Numbered from the stretch's first letter, positions 16,784-26,476 are shown. The stretch is 64,000 nt of DNA from Pseudomonas anuradhapurensis (GCF_014269225.2 NZ_CP077097.1:4599001-4663000); one strand, 5' to 3'. Program-made: numbers and translations. Notes: generated by a model from the sequence alone, not told the origin.

Positions 16784-18709
16784 TTACTGCTTGTTGTTGT
16801 CTTTCACTTCTTCGAACTCGGCGTCAACCACGTCATCGTGCTTGGCTTCCGGCTCGGCGTGCTGCGCGCCACCCTGAGGCTGTTCGGCCGACTGCTCGGC
16901 GTACATCTTCTGGGCAACCGGTGCCGAAACCTTGGACAGCTCTTCGACCTTGGCGTCGATGGCAGCCTTGTCGTCGCCTTTGACAGCGGCTTCCAGGGCA
17001 ACCACGGCAGCCTCGATGGCGGTTTTTTCTTCGGCGGTAACCTTGTCACCAGCGTCAGCGACCATCTTGCGGGTCGAGTGAACCAGCGCGTCACCCTGGT
17101 TACGGGCAGCGGCCAGCTCTTCGAACTTGCGGTCTTCCTCGGCGTTGGCCTCGGCGTCACGCACCATGCGCTCGATTTCTTCGTCCGACAGGCCGGAGTT
17201 GGCCTTGATCACGATCGACTGCGACTTGCCGGTGGCCTTGTCTTTCGCGCTGACGTGCAGGATGCCGTTGGCGTCGATGTCGAAGGTCACTTCGATCTGT
17301 GGTACGCCACGCGGAGCCGGCGGGATGTCAGCCAGGTCGAACTTGCCCAGCGACTTGTTCTGCGCAGCCTGCTTGCGCTCACCTTGCAGCACGTGAATGG
17401 TCACGGCAGCCTGGTTGTCGTCGGCAGTCGAGAACACCTGCGACTTCTTGGTCGGAATGGTGGTGTTCTTCTCGATCAGCGAAGTCATCACCCCACCCAT
17501 GGTTTCGATACCCAGGGTCAGCGGGCTGACGTCCAGCAGCAGTACGTCCTTGACGTCACCGGCCAGTACGGCGCCCTGGATGGCAGCACCCATGGCCACG
17601 GCTTCGTCCGGGTTGACGTCCTTGCGAGCTTCCTTGCCGAAGAAGTCGGCAACGGCCTTCTGCACCATCGGCATACGGGTCTGGCCGCCGACCAGGATCA
17701 CGTCGTCGATCTTGGCGACGTCGATACCAGCGTCTTTCAGGGCGATGCGGCACGGCTCGATGGTGCGCTGAACCAGGTCTTCGACCAGCGATTCCAGCTT
17801 GGCGCGGGAGATCTTCACGTTCAGGTGCTTCGGACCGGTAGCATCAGCAGTGATGTACGGCAGGTTGACGTCGGTCGACTGCGAGGACGACAGCTCGATC
17901 TTGGCCTTCTCGGCAGCTTCCTTCAGGCGCTGCAGAGCCAGCGGATCGTTCTTCAGGTCCATGCCGGACTCTTTCTTGAACTCGTCGACGAGGTAGTCGA
18001 TCAGGCGCATGTCGAAGTCTTCACCACCGAGGAAGGTGTCACCGTTGGTGGCCAGTACTTCGAACTGGTGCTCACCGTCGACTTCGGCGATTTCGATGAC
18101 CGATACGTCGAAGGTACCACCACCCAGGTCATAGACGATGACGGTGTGGTCGCCCTTGGCCTTGTCCATGCCATAGGCCAGCGCAGCGGCGGTCGGTTCG
18201 TTGATGATGCGCTTCACGTCCAGGCCGGCGATGCGACCGGCGTCCTTGGTGGCCTGGCGCTGGCTGTCGTTGAAGTAGGCCGGAACGGTGATGACCGCTT
18301 CGGTGACGGGCTCGCCGAGGTAGTCTTCGGCGGTTTTCTTCATCTTCTTCAGCACTTCGGCGCTGATCTGCGGCGGTGCCATGTCCTTGCCACTGGCCTG
18401 TACCCAGGCGTCGCCGTTGCTAGCCTTGACGATCTTGTACGGCACCAGCTTGATATCTTTCTGCACGACGTCTTCTTCGAAGCGGCGGCCGATCAGGCGC
18501 TTCACTGCGAACAGGGTGTTGTGCGGGTTGGTCACAGCCTGGCGCTTGGCCGACTGACCTACCAGGATTTCGCCGTCGTTGGCGTAGGCCACGATCGAAG
18601 GGGTGGTACGCGCGCCTTCGGCGTTTTCGATGACCTTGACGTTACCGTTTTCCAGAACGGAGACGCACGAGTTGGTGGTCCCCAGGTCGATACCGATGAT
18701 TTTGCCCAT
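16784..18709 (-). CDS. dnaK: Chaperone protein DnaK (Hsp70)
   Basis: ATP-driven chaperone of the KJE system. The product is 641 residues. It starts [20 protein letters not shown] with the first phosphate loop. Other hallmarks of the ATPase domain are [31 protein letters not shown] and [13 protein letters not shown]. The substrate-binding domain begins after the linker [16 protein letters not shown]. The C-terminal tail ends in an acidic stretch ([17 protein letters not shown]), typical of the family. It has its own sigma-32 promoter overlapping the end of grpE. Confidence 0.99.
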   Translation of the reverse strand: MGKIIGIDLGTTNSCVSVLENGNVKVIENAEGARTTPSIVAYANDGEILVGQSAKRQAVTNPHNTLFAVKRLIGRRFEEDVVQKDIKLVPYKIVKASNGDAWVQASGKDMAPPQISAEVLKKMKKTAEDYLGEPVTEAVITVPAYFNDSQRQATKDAGRIAGLDVKRIINEPTAAALAYGMDKAKGDHTVIVYDLGGGTFDVSVIEIAEVDGEHQFEVLATNGDTFLGGEDFDMRLIDYLVDEFKKESGMDLKNDPLALQRLKEAAEKAKIELSSSQSTDVNLPYITADATGPKHLNVKISRAKLESLVEDLVQRTIEPCRIALKDAGIDVAKIDDVILVGGQTRMPMVQKAVADFFGKEARKDVNPDEAVAMGAAIQGAVLAGDVKDVLLLDVSPLTLGIETMGGVMTSLIEKNTTIPTKKSQVFSTADDNQAAVTIHVLQGERKQAAQNKSLGKFDLADIPPAPRGVPQIEVTFDIDANGILHVSAKDKATGKSQSIVIKANSGLSDEEIERMVRDAEANAEEDRKFEELAAARNQGDALVHSTRKMVADAGDKVTAEEKTAIEAAVVALEAAVKGDDKAAIDAKVEELSKVSAPVAQKMYAEQSAEQPQGGAQHAEPEAKHDDVVDAEFEEVKDNNKQ

Positions 18710-18787
18710 GTTAACTCTCCCGAAACTTGAATTTGGTAGCAGCGACTACTTTGGCCAACTGCGGTAATACTTGAAGGCTTGACACCT

Positions 18788-18815
18788 AGATGGGGATGCC
18801 CGGAAGGATTTCAAG
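18788..18815 (-). promoter_or_regulatory. Sigma-32 heat-shock promoter for dnaK
   Basis: On the minus strand the -35 CTTGAA (18815-18810) is separated by exactly 14 bp from the -10 CCCCATCT (18795-18788), a near-perfect sigma-32 consensus. The -35 element overlaps the grpE stop codon. The start site would fall about 70 bp before the dnaK ATG. Confidence 0.88.
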
Positions 18816-19368
18816 CCTTTTCATCGATAGAGGGTTGCGGCGCGCTCGGCGCCTTGCTGACCACCACCATGGCGGGGCGCAGCAGACGGCCATTGAGCAG
18901 GTAACCCTTCTGGAACACGTTGAGCACGCTGTTCGGCTCGACCTCGGCGTTTTCCTGCATGGCCATGGCCTGGTGATGCTCAGGGTTGAACGGCTGGCCG
19001 TGCGGGTCGATGGCTTCGAGGTTGTAGCGCTTGAGGGTGTCCTGGAACATCTTCAGGGTCAGCTCCACACCTTCGCGGATCTGCTTGACGTTCTCGTCAT
19101 CGGCACTGGAGTGGGCCAGGGCCAGTTCCAGGCTGTCGATCACCGGCAGCAGGTCGCCGGAGAACTTCTCCAGGGCGAACTTGTGGGCCTTCTCGACATC
19201 CTGCTCGGCACGGCGACGCGCATTCTGCACGTCGGCAACGGCGCGCAGCGCCTGATCCTTGGCTGCGGCCAGCTGTTCCTCGAGTTCCAGAACACGGGCG
19301 TCAGCAGCATTGCCTGCACCGGCTTCTTCCACGTTAAGGTCTTTCTCGTTCAGCTGCTCATCAGCCAT
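18811..19368 (-). CDS. grpE: Nucleotide exchange factor GrpE
   Basis: Releases ADP from DnaK. The product is 185 residues. It starts [20 protein letters not shown], an acidic N-terminus, followed by a long coiled coil (about 25-90, with [20 protein letters not shown]). The C-terminal beta domain includes [12 protein letters not shown] and [21 protein letters not shown] use the ATG at 19368, with GGAGAGACCCC just upstream, rather than the longer frame. Confidence 0.97.
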   Translation of the reverse strand: MADEQLNEKDLNVEEAGAGNAADARVLELEEQLAAAKDQALRAVADVQNARRRAEQDVEKAHKFALEKFSGDLLPVIDSLELALAHSSADDENVKQIREGVELTLKMFQDTLKRYNLEAIDPHGQPFNPEHHQAMAMQENAEVEPNSVLNVFQKGYLLNGRLLRPAMVVVSKAPSAPQPSIDEKA

Positions 19369-19426
19369 GGGGTCTCTCCTGCGCAAATTTGTGGACTGCG
19401 AGCCACGCTCGCCTTGGATGACGGCT

Positions 19427-19454
19427 ATATGGGGCCGGAAAAACCAGCTTCAAG
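19427..19454 (-). promoter_or_regulatory. Sigma-32 heat-shock promoter for grpE
   Basis: The -35 CTTGAA (19454-19449) and the -10 CCCCATAT (19434-19427) are spaced by 14 bp on the minus strand. This is an excellent sigma-32 match about 60 bp upstream of grpE. It probably drives grpE-dnaK-dnaJ(-dapB). Confidence 0.9.
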
Positions 19455-19521
19455 GGGGCAAGGTGGTTTTCCGCCCGGCAACACAATCCGGCAAAGGGCA
19501 TTGGCAGGCCTGAAAAAAGTA

Positions 19522-19537
19522 CTGTATAAATAACCAG
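19522..19537 (+). promoter_or_regulatory. LexA (SOS) box upstream of recN
   Basis: CTG-N10-CAG with an AT-rich centre (TATAAATAAC) matches the gamma-proteobacterial LexA operator. It lies 24 bp before the recN start and overlaps a TATAAA-like -10, so LexA would block the promoter. Confidence 0.88.
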
Positions 19538-19561
19538 ATCTGACTTTCGGGAGCTGCCCTC

Positions 19562-21235
19562 ATGCTGGTGCACCTGTCCATTCACAACTACGCCATCGTC
19601 GAACACCTCGACCTCGAAATCGCCCGCGGCATGTCCGTCATCACCGGCGAAACCGGCGCCGGCAAATCGATCATGCTCGATGCCCTCGGCCTGGCCCTGG
19701 GCGACCGGGCCGACAGCGGCGTGGTGCGCCCCGGCACGGACAAGGCAGACATCCTCGCCACCTTCGACCTGGTGGACATCCCCGAGGCCCATGCCTGGCT
19801 GGTCGAGCGCGACCTGGACAACGACGGCCTGTGCATCCTGCGCCGGGTGATCACCGCCGAAGGCCGCAGCCGCGGCTACATCAACGGCACGCCCTGCCCG
19901 CTCGGCGACCTCAAGGCGCTGGGCGAGCTGCTGATCGACATCCACAGCCAGCATGAGCACCAGTCGCTGCTGAAGACCGACACCCACCGTCGCCTGCTCG
20001 ACGAGTACGCCGGCGCCGTCGACCTGGCCCGCCAGGTGCAGCTGGCCGCCAAGCGCTGGAACCAGACCCGCCTGGAGCTGGAGCGCCTGTCCAATTCCGG
20101 CGATGAGCAACGCGCCCGCCACCAGTTGCTCAGCTACCAGCGGGAAGAGCTGGACAACCTCGGCCTGGGCGAGCACGAACTGGAGCAACTGGAGCAGGAA
20201 CACAAGCAACTGACCAGCGCCGAAGCACTGTTCGGCATCTGCCGCCAGGTCATCGACCAATGCAGCGAAAGCGATTCGGGCAACGTGCTCAGCGCCCTCA
20301 CCGCCAGCCTCAACCGGCTGGGTGCCGCCACCCACGCGCCCAAGGCACTGAGCGAGGCGGCCAACCTGATCGCCAGCGCACAGATCCAGGTCGAGGAAGC
20401 CGTCGGCGAGCTCAACCGCTTCCTCGACAACTTCGACGCCGACCCCATGCGCCTGCAGGCCCTGGAAGAACGCCTCGACACCATCTATACGCTGGCGCGC
20501 AAGCACCGCGTGCACCCCACCGAACTGCCCCACCTGCAGCAGCAGCTGATGGAAGAGCTGGAAAGCCTGAACGCCAGTGACGAATCGATCGAGCGGCTGG
20601 GTGAGGAGCTGGCTGCCTTCGCCCAGCACTATAAAGAAAAGGCCCGCGAGCTCAGCGCCCTGCGCCAGCAGGCCGCGCAGCAGCTGGCGGTAGCTGTAGA
20701 GCAGGAGATCCAGCGCCTGGGCATGCCCGGCGGGCGCTTCTGCATCGCCCTGACGCCAAACGAGGGCAGCGACCTGTCACCGCATGGCCTGGAGCAGATC
20801 GAACTGCTGGTCAGCGCCAACCCCGGGCAGCCGCTGAAGGGCCTGGCCAAGGTCGCGTCAGGTGGTGAGCTGTCGCGCATCAGCCTGGCGATCCAGGTCA
20901 TCACCGCGCAGACCTCGCGCATTCCCACGCTGGTGTTCGACGAAGTCGACGTCGGGATCGGTGGGCCGACTGCGGAAATCGTCGGCCAGCTGTTGCGCCG
21001 CCTGGGCGAACGCGGCCAGGTGCTGACCGTGACTCACCTGCCGCAGGTTGCCGCACAAGGGCATCATCACCTGTTCGTGCACAAGGTGCGTAACAGCGAC
21101 ACTACCCACACTGCCGTGACCAGCCTGGGCAAGCGCGAGCGAGTCGAGGAAGTGGCACGGATGCTCGGTGGCATCGACCTGACCAAGGAATCGCTGGCGC
21201 ATGCGCGCAAGATGGTGGTAAGCGGCAAGGCCTGA
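19562..21235 (+). CDS. recN: DNA repair protein RecN
   Basis: SMC-like ATPase acting early in double-strand break repair. The product is 557 residues, close to E. coli RecN. Walker A is GETGAGKS at 29-36. A long central coiled coil covers about 160-370 (for example ELEQLEQEHKQLTSAEALF). The ABC signature is VASGGELSRISLA and Walker B is TLVFDEVDVGIGG, followed by the H-loop in LTVTHLPQVAAQ. It is divergent from grpE and preceded by a LexA box. Confidence 0.98.
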   Translation: MLVHLSIHNYAIVEHLDLEIARGMSVITGETGAGKSIMLDALGLALGDRADSGVVRPGTDKADILATFDLVDIPEAHAWLVERDLDNDGLCILRRVITAEGRSRGYINGTPCPLGDLKALGELLIDIHSQHEHQSLLKTDTHRRLLDEYAGAVDLARQVQLAAKRWNQTRLELERLSNSGDEQRARHQLLSYQREELDNLGLGEHELEQLEQEHKQLTSAEALFGICRQVIDQCSESDSGNVLSALTASLNRLGAATHAPKALSEAANLIASAQIQVEEAVGELNRFLDNFDADPMRLQALEERLDTIYTLARKHRVHPTELPHLQQQLMEELESLNASDESIERLGEELAAFAQHYKEKARELSALRQQAAQQLAVAVEQEIQRLGMPGGRFCIALTPNEGSDLSPHGLEQIELLVSANPGQPLKGLAKVASGGELSRISLAIQVITAQTSRIPTLVFDEVDVGIGGPTAEIVGQLLRRLGERGQVLTVTHLPQVAAQGHHHLFVHKVRNSDTTHTAVTSLGKRERVEEVARMLGGIDLTKESLAHARKMVVSGKA

Positions 21236-21247
21236 TAGCGCGCTTCG

Positions 21248-21363
21248 TGTAGGAGCGGCCTTGCGTCGCGATAGAGCCGCAACGCGGCCCCAGGATTTCG
21301 GTATCGATGCATCGATTGCCGGGGCTGCTCTGCAGCCCTTCGCGACACAAGGCCGCTCCTACA
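21248..21363. repeat. Paired REP elements (inverted, about 116 bp)
   Basis: Facing TGTAGGAGCGGCC-type REPs flank a less conserved middle (GGATTTCGGTATCGATGCAT). It lies between the convergent recN and fur genes. The two arms have diverged somewhat (TTGCGTCGCGATAG against TTCGCGACACAAG). Confidence 0.92.
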
Positions 21364-21397
21364 GAAGCCCGCAACACTTCAAGAACGCAGAAAGCAC

Positions 21398-21421
21398 AAA
21401 GGCGACCCGAAGGTCGCCTTT
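21398..21421. terminator. Hairpin terminator at the fur 3' end
   Basis: A 10-bp stem (AAAGGCGACC / GGTCGCCTTT) with a 4-nt loop lies 22 bp after the fur stop. It is symmetrical, so it may act in both directions, but the T-run is only three to four bases. Confidence 0.65.
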
Positions 21422-21443
21422 GCTATCCATAACGATTAAATCG

Positions 21444-21848
21444 TTACTTCTTCTTACGCACGTAAAGGACCAGGTTGTGGTCCACCAGCTCATAGCCATG
21501 CTCGGCCACGATTTCGCGCTGACGCTTCTCGATCTCGGCATCCATGAACTCGATGACTTCGCTGGTATCCACGTTGACCATATGGTCGTGGTGGCCACCG
21601 TCAGCCAGTTCAAATACTGCGTGACCGCCGTCGAAGTTGTGGCGAACCACCAGACCCGCCGCTTCGAACTGGGTCAGTACGCGATAGACGGTGGCCAGGC
21701 CCACGTCTTCGCCAGCCTCCATCAGCGCCTTGTAGACATCCTCGGCGCTCATGTGACGCTGCTCGGTCGAGTCGAGCATCTGTAGGATCTTGACTCGAGG
21801 CAGGGTCACCTTGAGACCGGCTTTGCGCAATTCGCTATTTTCAACCAT
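21444..21848 (-). CDS. fur: Ferric uptake regulator Fur
   Basis: Iron-sensing repressor of siderophore and iron-uptake genes. The product is 134 residues, the Pseudomonas length. It starts MVENSELRKAGLKVTLPRVK. The winged-helix DNA-binding domain runs to about residue 82 (YKALMEAGEDVGLATVYRVL). The metal-binding dimerisation domain has HFDGGHAVFELADGGHHDHM and ends VRKKK. As in P. aeruginosa, it lacks the Cys-rich motif found in many Fur proteins. It is divergent from bamE, with 97 bp shared for both promoters. Confidence 0.98.
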   Translation of the reverse strand: MVENSELRKAGLKVTLPRVKILQMLDSTEQRHMSAEDVYKALMEAGEDVGLATVYRVLTQFEAAGLVVRHNFDGGHAVFELADGGHHDHMVNVDTSEVIEFMDAEIEKRQREIVAEHGYELVDHNLVLYVRKKK

Positions 21849-21945
21849 GGTCAGCTTTCTCGCCGATGCTGCTTCGCAGCTTCTCTTAATACGGGTATGA
21901 TCGGGGTTTACGTTGTCCAGCCAAGATAGTGGAAGTCGCCCACCG

Positions 21946-22479
21946 ATGCAAAACACCAAGCTCTTGCTAACCAGCCTCACCCTAGTGGGACTGCTCGCAC
22001 TCGCCGGTTGCTCGTTTCCCGGGGTTTACAAAATCGACATCCAGCAGGGCAATGTCGTTACGCAAGACATGATAGACCAATTGCGCCCCGGAATGACCCG
22101 TCGGCAAGTAAGGTTTATCATGGGTAACCCGCTGATCCAGGACACCTTCCACACCAATCGCTGGGATTACCTGTACAGCATCCAGCCAGGCGGCGGCAAA
22201 CGTCAGCAGGAACGCATGAGCGTGTTCTTCAACGAAAGCGACCAGCTGGTGAGCCTGTCCGGCGACTTCATGCCAGGCGTCAGCCGCGACCAGGAAATCC
22301 TCGGTGGCAGCGGCGACACCACGGTCAGCCCGGCCACTCAACCAGGGCAGCCTAACGCGCAGCCAGAAGAGAAACCGGCCAAGCCAGGTTCGGTGGAAGA
22401 GTCCATCCAGCGCGAGATCGACACCATCGAGACCACCCCGGTGCCAACCCCCGCACCGCTGGAAACCTCGCCTCAGTAG
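21946..22479 (+). CDS. bamE: Outer membrane assembly lipoprotein BamE (OmlA/SmpA)
   Basis: Lipoprotein of the BAM complex that inserts beta-barrel proteins in the outer membrane. The product is 177 residues. The signal peptide [19 protein letters not shown] ends in a lipobox with Cys 24 or so (ALAGC). The BamE/OmlA fold follows ([20 protein letters not shown], with [14 protein letters not shown]). The last 60 residues are a P/Q/E/T-rich tail longer than in E. coli, usual for Pseudomonas. It is divergent from fur, an arrangement known in P. aeruginosa and Xanthomonas. Confidence 0.96.
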   Translation: MQNTKLLLTSLTLVGLLALAGCSFPGVYKIDIQQGNVVTQDMIDQLRPGMTRRQVRFIMGNPLIQDTFHTNRWDYLYSIQPGGGKRQQERMSVFFNESDQLVSLSGDFMPGVSRDQEILGGSGDTTVSPATQPGQPNAQPEEKPAKPGSVEESIQREIDTIETTPVPTPAPLETSPQ

Positions 22480-22494
22480 GCGGCGAGCAGGTAC

Positions 22495-22526
22495 AAAAAA
22501 GCCCGGACCAGTTCCGGGCTTTTTTA
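22495..22526. terminator. Bidirectional terminator between bamE and ratA
   Basis: A GCCCGG/CCGGGC stem with a 7-nt loop is flanked by six A residues on the left and a seven-base T-run on the right. It serves as an intrinsic terminator for bamE (+) and ratA (-), which converge here. Confidence 0.92.
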
Positions 22527-22541
22527 TTGCCGCTTTTGCAG

Positions 22542-22976
22542 TCAGCTGTTCAGTTGCTTGGCACGCTGGCAGAACGCATCGACCAGTGTGTTGGCCGCCT
22601 GGTTGAACAGCGGGCCCAGCGTGGCGCGCACGATCGGCCCGGCGTAATCAAAGGACAGGTCGAGGCTGATCTTGCAGGCCTTTTCCCCCAGCGGCTTGAA
22701 CACCCACAGGCCATGCAGCTGGGTGAATGGCCCTTCCTCGAGATTCATCTCGATGGACTGCCCCGGCACCAGCACGTTACGCGTAACGAACTGCTGGCTC
22801 ATGCCACCCTTGGCCACTTCAAGCTTGGCGCGCATTTGCGTGTCGCTGGCTTCGAGCACCGTGGAGTCAGAGCACCAAGGCAAGAATTCCGGGTAGCTGG
22901 CGACATCGTTGACCAGGTCGTAGAGCGCCTTGGCGGGGTATGGCAGCAGGGCGGAGCGTTGAATATGGGTAGTCAT
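22542..22976 (-). CDS. ratA: RatA-type START-domain protein
   Basis: A 144-residue SRPBCC/START-like domain protein, the coenzyme Q10-binding Coq10 family. It starts MTTHIQRSALLPYPAKALYDLVNDV and has the conserved YPEFLPWCSDS. In E. coli RatA was described as blocking 70S formation, while the family otherwise binds quinone or lipid. The true role here is unproven. Its location opposite smpB is conserved in gamma-proteobacteria. Confidence 0.9.
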   Translation of the reverse strand: MTTHIQRSALLPYPAKALYDLVNDVASYPEFLPWCSDSTVLEASDTQMRAKLEVAKGGMSQQFVTRNVLVPGQSIEMNLEEGPFTQLHGLWVFKPLGEKACKISLDLSFDYAGPIVRATLGPLFNQAANTLVDAFCQRAKQLNS

Positions 22977-23124
22977 CCAGGCGTCACTTCCAGGGCTGGG
23001 TGGCGGTGCTTCGCAGCGTGCCGAAAACAGTTTGTGTAGCTATGACAGCGTCCGTATTGTCCGGTATTCATTCCGGTGGCTCAAGCACACCGAAATCCCA
23101 TAGCGGACGACGCTCCGACTTGCC

Positions 23125-23130
23125 TATAAT
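23125..23130 (+). promoter_or_regulatory. TATAAT box immediately before smpB
   Basis: A perfect TATAAT hexamer ends 9 bp before the smpB ATG. If used, transcription would start within a few bases of the start codon. No good TTGACA is seen at the right distance upstream, so this is a candidate only. Confidence 0.5.
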
Positions 23131-23139
23131 GCCGCCCCT

Positions 23140-23622
23140 ATGGCTAAGCAAAAAAAACATCCGACCGGGACCATCGCGCAAAACAAGAAGGCGCGACACG
23201 ATTACTTCATCGAACACAAGTTCGAGGCCGGGCTGGTCCTGTCCGGCTGGGAAGTAAAAAGCCTGCGAGCCGGCAAGGCCCACCTGACTGACAGCTACGT
23301 ACTGCTGAAGGATGGTGAAGCCTGGCTGTTCGGCAGCCACATCACCCCGCTGACCACGGCCAGCACCCACGTCATCGCCGACCCCATCCGTACGCGCAAG
23401 CTGCTGCTGAACAAGCGTGAGCTCGAACGCCTGGAAGCGGCCGTGGCGCAAAAAGGCTACACCTGCGTGGCCTTGGCGCTGTACTGGAGCAAGCACCTGA
23501 TCAAGTGCGAAATCGCACTGGGCAAGGGCAAGAAGGAATTCGACAAGCGCGACACCATGCGCGAGCGCGATTCCAACCGCGAGCTGCAGCGGGCCGTGCG
23601 CAACAAGGGCAAGGGAGACTGA
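23140..23622 (+). CDS. smpB: SsrA-binding protein SmpB
   Basis: Binds tmRNA and brings it to stalled ribosomes for trans-translation. The 160-residue product is normal. It begins [20 protein letters not shown]. The OB-fold core has [23 protein letters not shown] split by loops. The basic C-terminal tail that reads the mRNA channel is present ([17 protein letters not shown]). No Shine-Dalgarno is visible before the ATG. The partner tmRNA gene lies about 7.6 kb downstream in the same window. Confidence 0.97.
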   Translation: MAKQKKHPTGTIAQNKKARHDYFIEHKFEAGLVLSGWEVKSLRAGKAHLTDSYVLLKDGEAWLFGSHITPLTTASTHVIADPIRTRKLLLNKRELERLEAAVAQKGYTCVALALYWSKHLIKCEIALGKGKKEFDKRDTMRERDSNRELQRAVRNKGKGD

Positions 23623-23647
23623 CCTCTCCACCCGGCGACACGGTCAG

Positions 23648-23761
23648 TGTAGGAGCGGCCTTGCGTCGCGATGGGGTGCGAAGCAGCCCCAAGGCATCGG
23701 TCATCGGCCGAAATAGCTGGGGCTGCTTTGCAGCCCATCGCGACGCAAGGCCGCTCCTACA
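23648..23761. repeat. Paired REP elements (inverted, about 114 bp)
   Basis: The unit has the TGTAGGAGCGGCCTTGCGTCG left arm and the complementary right arm, with inner stems AAGCAGCCCC / GGGGCTGCTT. It lies between the convergent smpB and lldR genes. Confidence 0.93.
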
Positions 23762-23781
23762 CCAAGCCTGAAGAAACTGCA

Positions 23782-24549
23782 TCAGCGCCCGCTCCGCCGC
23801 TCCGCCCGCGCAACCCGTTGCGCTTCCTCCTGCGCTTCTTCCAGCACCTCCTGCACATACAGAATGTGCCGGCTGGACACCTCCCGCGCGTCGTCCGCCC
23901 TGCCCTCGACAATGGCCAGGTACAGCTCCCGATGCTGGCTGATCAGCATGTCGCGGGTCTCGGCACGCTGCTGGTACATGCCACCGATGTTGGTCACCAC
24001 GTTACGCTTGAGCAGGTCGAACAAACCCCGGATGGTATGCAGCAGCACGGCGTTATGGCTGGCCTCGGCAATCGCCAGGTGAAAGCGCGCATCGGCTGCG
24101 CCCTCTTCCACGCGGGTCACCTCATCGGCCCGGGCATAACAGTCCTGCAATGCATCGAAGGCCGCCTTCAGCCGCGCCCGGTCTGGCTCGGTGGCACGCT
24201 GGGCGGCGTAATAGGCGCAGGAAGCTTCCAGGGTATGGCGAAACTCAAGCAGGTCACGTTGCGCCTCGGCGCTGTGTTCGAGCAACTGCAACAATGGGTC
24301 GCTGAAGGTCGAGCCCAGCGACTCGGCAACGAAATTGCCCCCGCCCTGACGGCTGACCAATAGTCCCTTGGCCACCAGCTTCTGGATCGCCTCACGCAGT
24401 GACGGGCGGGACACGCCGAACTGTTCGGCCAGGACGCGCTCGGCCGGCAGCCGCTGCCCGGAGGTCAGCGTGCCTTCCAGAATCATCCCTTCCAACCGAT
24501 CGACGATGTCATCGGACAGGCGCCGTTGGCGGACCTGATCAAAAACCAT
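23782..24549 (-). CDS. lldR: GntR/FadR-family transcriptional repressor of lactate genes
   Basis: The 255-residue product has an N-terminal GntR winged helix (about 8-75, LEGMILEGTLTSGQRLPAER, GVSRPSLREAIQKLVAKGLL). The C-terminal FCD ligand domain covers about 95-235 with the metal-binding pattern of that family (RARLKAAFDALQDC... RFHLAIAEASHNAVL). It is divergent from lldP-lldD-dld, with a perfect AATTGGT-CTT-ACCAATT operator between them. I infer it is the L/D-lactate-responsive LldR. A close alternative name would be PdhR-like. Confidence 0.92.
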   Translation of the reverse strand: MVFDQVRQRRLSDDIVDRLEGMILEGTLTSGQRLPAERVLAEQFGVSRPSLREAIQKLVAKGLLVSRQGGGNFVAESLGSTFSDPLLQLLEHSAEAQRDLLEFRHTLEASCAYYAAQRATEPDRARLKAAFDALQDCYARADEVTRVEEGAADARFHLAIAEASHNAVLLHTIRGLFDLLKRNVVTNIGGMYQQRAETRDMLISQHRELYLAIVEGRADDAREVSSRHILYVQEVLEEAQEEAQRVARAERRSGR

Positions 24550-24696
24550 CACATGCTCTCCACAAACCCCCGGCAGATTTCCGGGGGTGCCTATTCTCGC
24601 CGATCCAGGGCTGTGCAAACACCATCAGGTGACGTTTTTCCCTGCCCATCAGGCGCCCACTCATCGGCACACGACCAAAGTTTTGCACGGGACAAA

Positions 24697-24726
24697 TTGA
24701 CACACCCACGACAGCGCTTTTAACCT
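24697..24726 (+). promoter_or_regulatory. Candidate sigma-70 promoter of lldP
   Basis: A perfect -35 TTGACA at 24697-24702 is followed after 18 bp by TAACCT, a partial -10. The predicted start site (about 24733) would place the LldR operator directly downstream of it, a roadblock position. Confidence 0.6.
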
Positions 24727-24743
24727 AGCGACCAGTCATTGTA

Positions 24744-24760
24744 AATTGGTCTTACCAATT
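24744..24760. promoter_or_regulatory. LldR/PdhR-type operator
   Basis: A perfect 7+3+7 palindrome, AATTGGT-CTT-ACCAATT. This is the known PdhR/LldR-class site (ATTGGTnnnACCAAT). It lies 46 bp before the lldP start and about 195 bp from the lldR start, so it can control lldP and perhaps lldR. Confidence 0.9.
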
Positions 24761-24805
24761 ATCCAATGCCAGTGCCTGACCAACAACAATTAGGGGCCAC
24801 CCCAT

Positions 24806-26476
24806 ATGCAAACCTGGCAACAATTCTATAGCCCGCTTGGTAGTCTCGGCCTGTCCGCACTGGCGGCGGTCATCCCCATCGTGTTCTTCTTCCTTGCCCT
24901 GGCCGTGTTCCGCCTCAAAGGCCACGTGGCCGGCAGCATCACCCTGGCGTTGTCGATCCTGGTGGCAATCTTTGCCTTCCAGATGCCTGTCGACATGGCG
25001 TTCGCCGCCGCAGGGTACGGCTTCCTCTATGGCCTCTGGCCAATCGCCTGGATCATCGTTGCCGCGGTGTTCCTGTACAAACTCACGGTCAAGAGCGGCC
25101 AGTTCGAAGTGATCCGCAGCTCGGTGCTGTCGATTACCGACGACCAGCGCCTGCAAGTGCTGCTGATCGGCTTCTGCTTCGGTGCCTTCCTGGAAGGTGC
25201 GGCGGGCTTTGGCGCACCGGTGGCAATCACTGCCGCGCTGCTGGTGGGCCTGGGCTTCAACCCGCTGTATGCCGCCGGCCTGTGCCTGATCGCCAACACC
25301 GCGCCAGTGGCCTTCGGCGCGCTGGGCATCCCGATCATCGTGGCCGGCCAGGTCACTGGCATCGACGCCTTCCACATCGGCGCCATGACCGGTCGCCAGT
25401 TGCCGCTGCTGTCGCTGTTCGTGCCGTTCTGGCTGGTATTCATGATGGACGGCCTGCGCGGCGTGAAGGAAACCTGGCCTGCCGCCCTGGTTGCCGGCCT
25501 GAGCTTCGCCGTTACCCAGTACTTCACCTCGAACTTCATCGGCCCGGAGCTGCCGGACATCACCTCGGCCCTGGCCAGCCTGATCGCCCTGACCCTGTTC
25601 CTGAAAGTCTGGCAGCCCAAGCGCTCGTTCGCCGAAGCCAAAGGCAGCGTGGGCGCCGCCGTGGTGCAGCCAAGTGGCAGCCAGCCAAGCCCCTACAGCC
25701 TTGGCCAGATCTTCAAGGCCTGGTCGCCGTTCCTGATCCTCACCGTACTGGTCACCATCTGGACCCTGAAGCCGTTCAAGGCGGCCTTCGCGGCAGGCGG
25801 CTCGATGTACAACTTCGTGTTCAACTTCGCCATCCCGCACCTCGACCAGCTGGTGATCAAGGCCGCACCGATCGTGGCTGCGCCAACCGCCATGCCTGCG
25901 GTGTTCAAGCTTGACCCGATCTCTGCCACCGGCACCGCGATCTTCCTCTCGGCGCTGATTTCCATGGCGGTGCTGAAGATCAACTTCCAAACTGGTCTGA
26001 CCACTTTCAAGGAAACCTTCTGGGAACTGCGCTGGCCGATCCTGTCGATCGGCATGGTGCTGGCGTTCGCCTTCGTCACCAACTACTCGGGCATGTCCTC
26101 GACCATGGCCCTGGTGCTGGCCGGTACCGGCGCGGCGTTCCCGTTCTTCTCGCCGTTCCTCGGCTGGCTGGGGGTGTTCCTGACCGGCTCGGACACCTCG
26201 TCCAACGCCTTGTTCAGCTCGCTGCAGGCCACCACCGCGCACCAGATCGGGGTCAACGACACCTTGCTGGTTGCAGCCAACACCAGCGGCGGGGTAACCG
26301 GCAAGATGATCTCGCCGCAATCGATCGCCGTGGCCTGCGCCGCCACCGGCCTGGTCGGCAAGGAATCCGACCTGTTCCGCTTCACCGTCAAGCACAGCCT
26401 GTTCTTCGCCACCATCGTCGGCCTGATCACCCTGATCCAGGCCTACTGGCTGACCGGCATGCTGGTCCATCACTAA
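24806..26476 (+). CDS. lldP: L-lactate permease
   Basis: Proton-coupled lactate/glycolate uptake protein of the LctP family. The 556-residue product has about 13 membrane helices. Recognisable family motifs are [20 protein letters not shown] and the C-terminal [21 protein letters not shown]. It is the first gene of lldP-lldD-dld, with a REP-free 63-bp gap to lldD that holds a strong CCGGGCGC/GCGCCCGG hairpin (26488-26509), probably an mRNA-stabilising or processing element. Confidence 0.97.
   Translation: MQTWQQFYSPLGSLGLSALAAVIPIVFFFLALAVFRLKGHVAGSITLALSILVAIFAFQMPVDMAFAAAGYGFLYGLWPIAWIIVAAVFLYKLTVKSGQFEVIRSSVLSITDDQRLQVLLIGFCFGAFLEGAAGFGAPVAITAALLVGLGFNPLYAAGLCLIANTAPVAFGALGIPIIVAGQVTGIDAFHIGAMTGRQLPLLSLFVPFWLVFMMDGLRGVKETWPAALVAGLSFAVTQYFTSNFIGPELPDITSALASLIALTLFLKVWQPKRSFAEAKGSVGAAVVQPSGSQPSPYSLGQIFKAWSPFLILTVLVTIWTLKPFKAAFAAGGSMYNFVFNFAIPHLDQLVIKAAPIVAAPTAMPAVFKLDPISATGTAIFLSALISMAVLKINFQTGLTTFKETFWELRWPILSIGMVLAFAFVTNYSGMSSTMALVLAGTGAAFPFFSPFLGWLGVFLTGSDTSSNALFSSLQATTAHQIGVNDTLLVAANTSGGVTGKMISPQSIAVACAATGLVGKESDLFRFTVKHSLFFATIVGLITLIQAYWLTGMLVHH

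Noticed and set aside
16601..18730. A 709-codon plus-strand frame opposite dnaK
   Set aside because: It is antisense to a certain gene, with no independent support.
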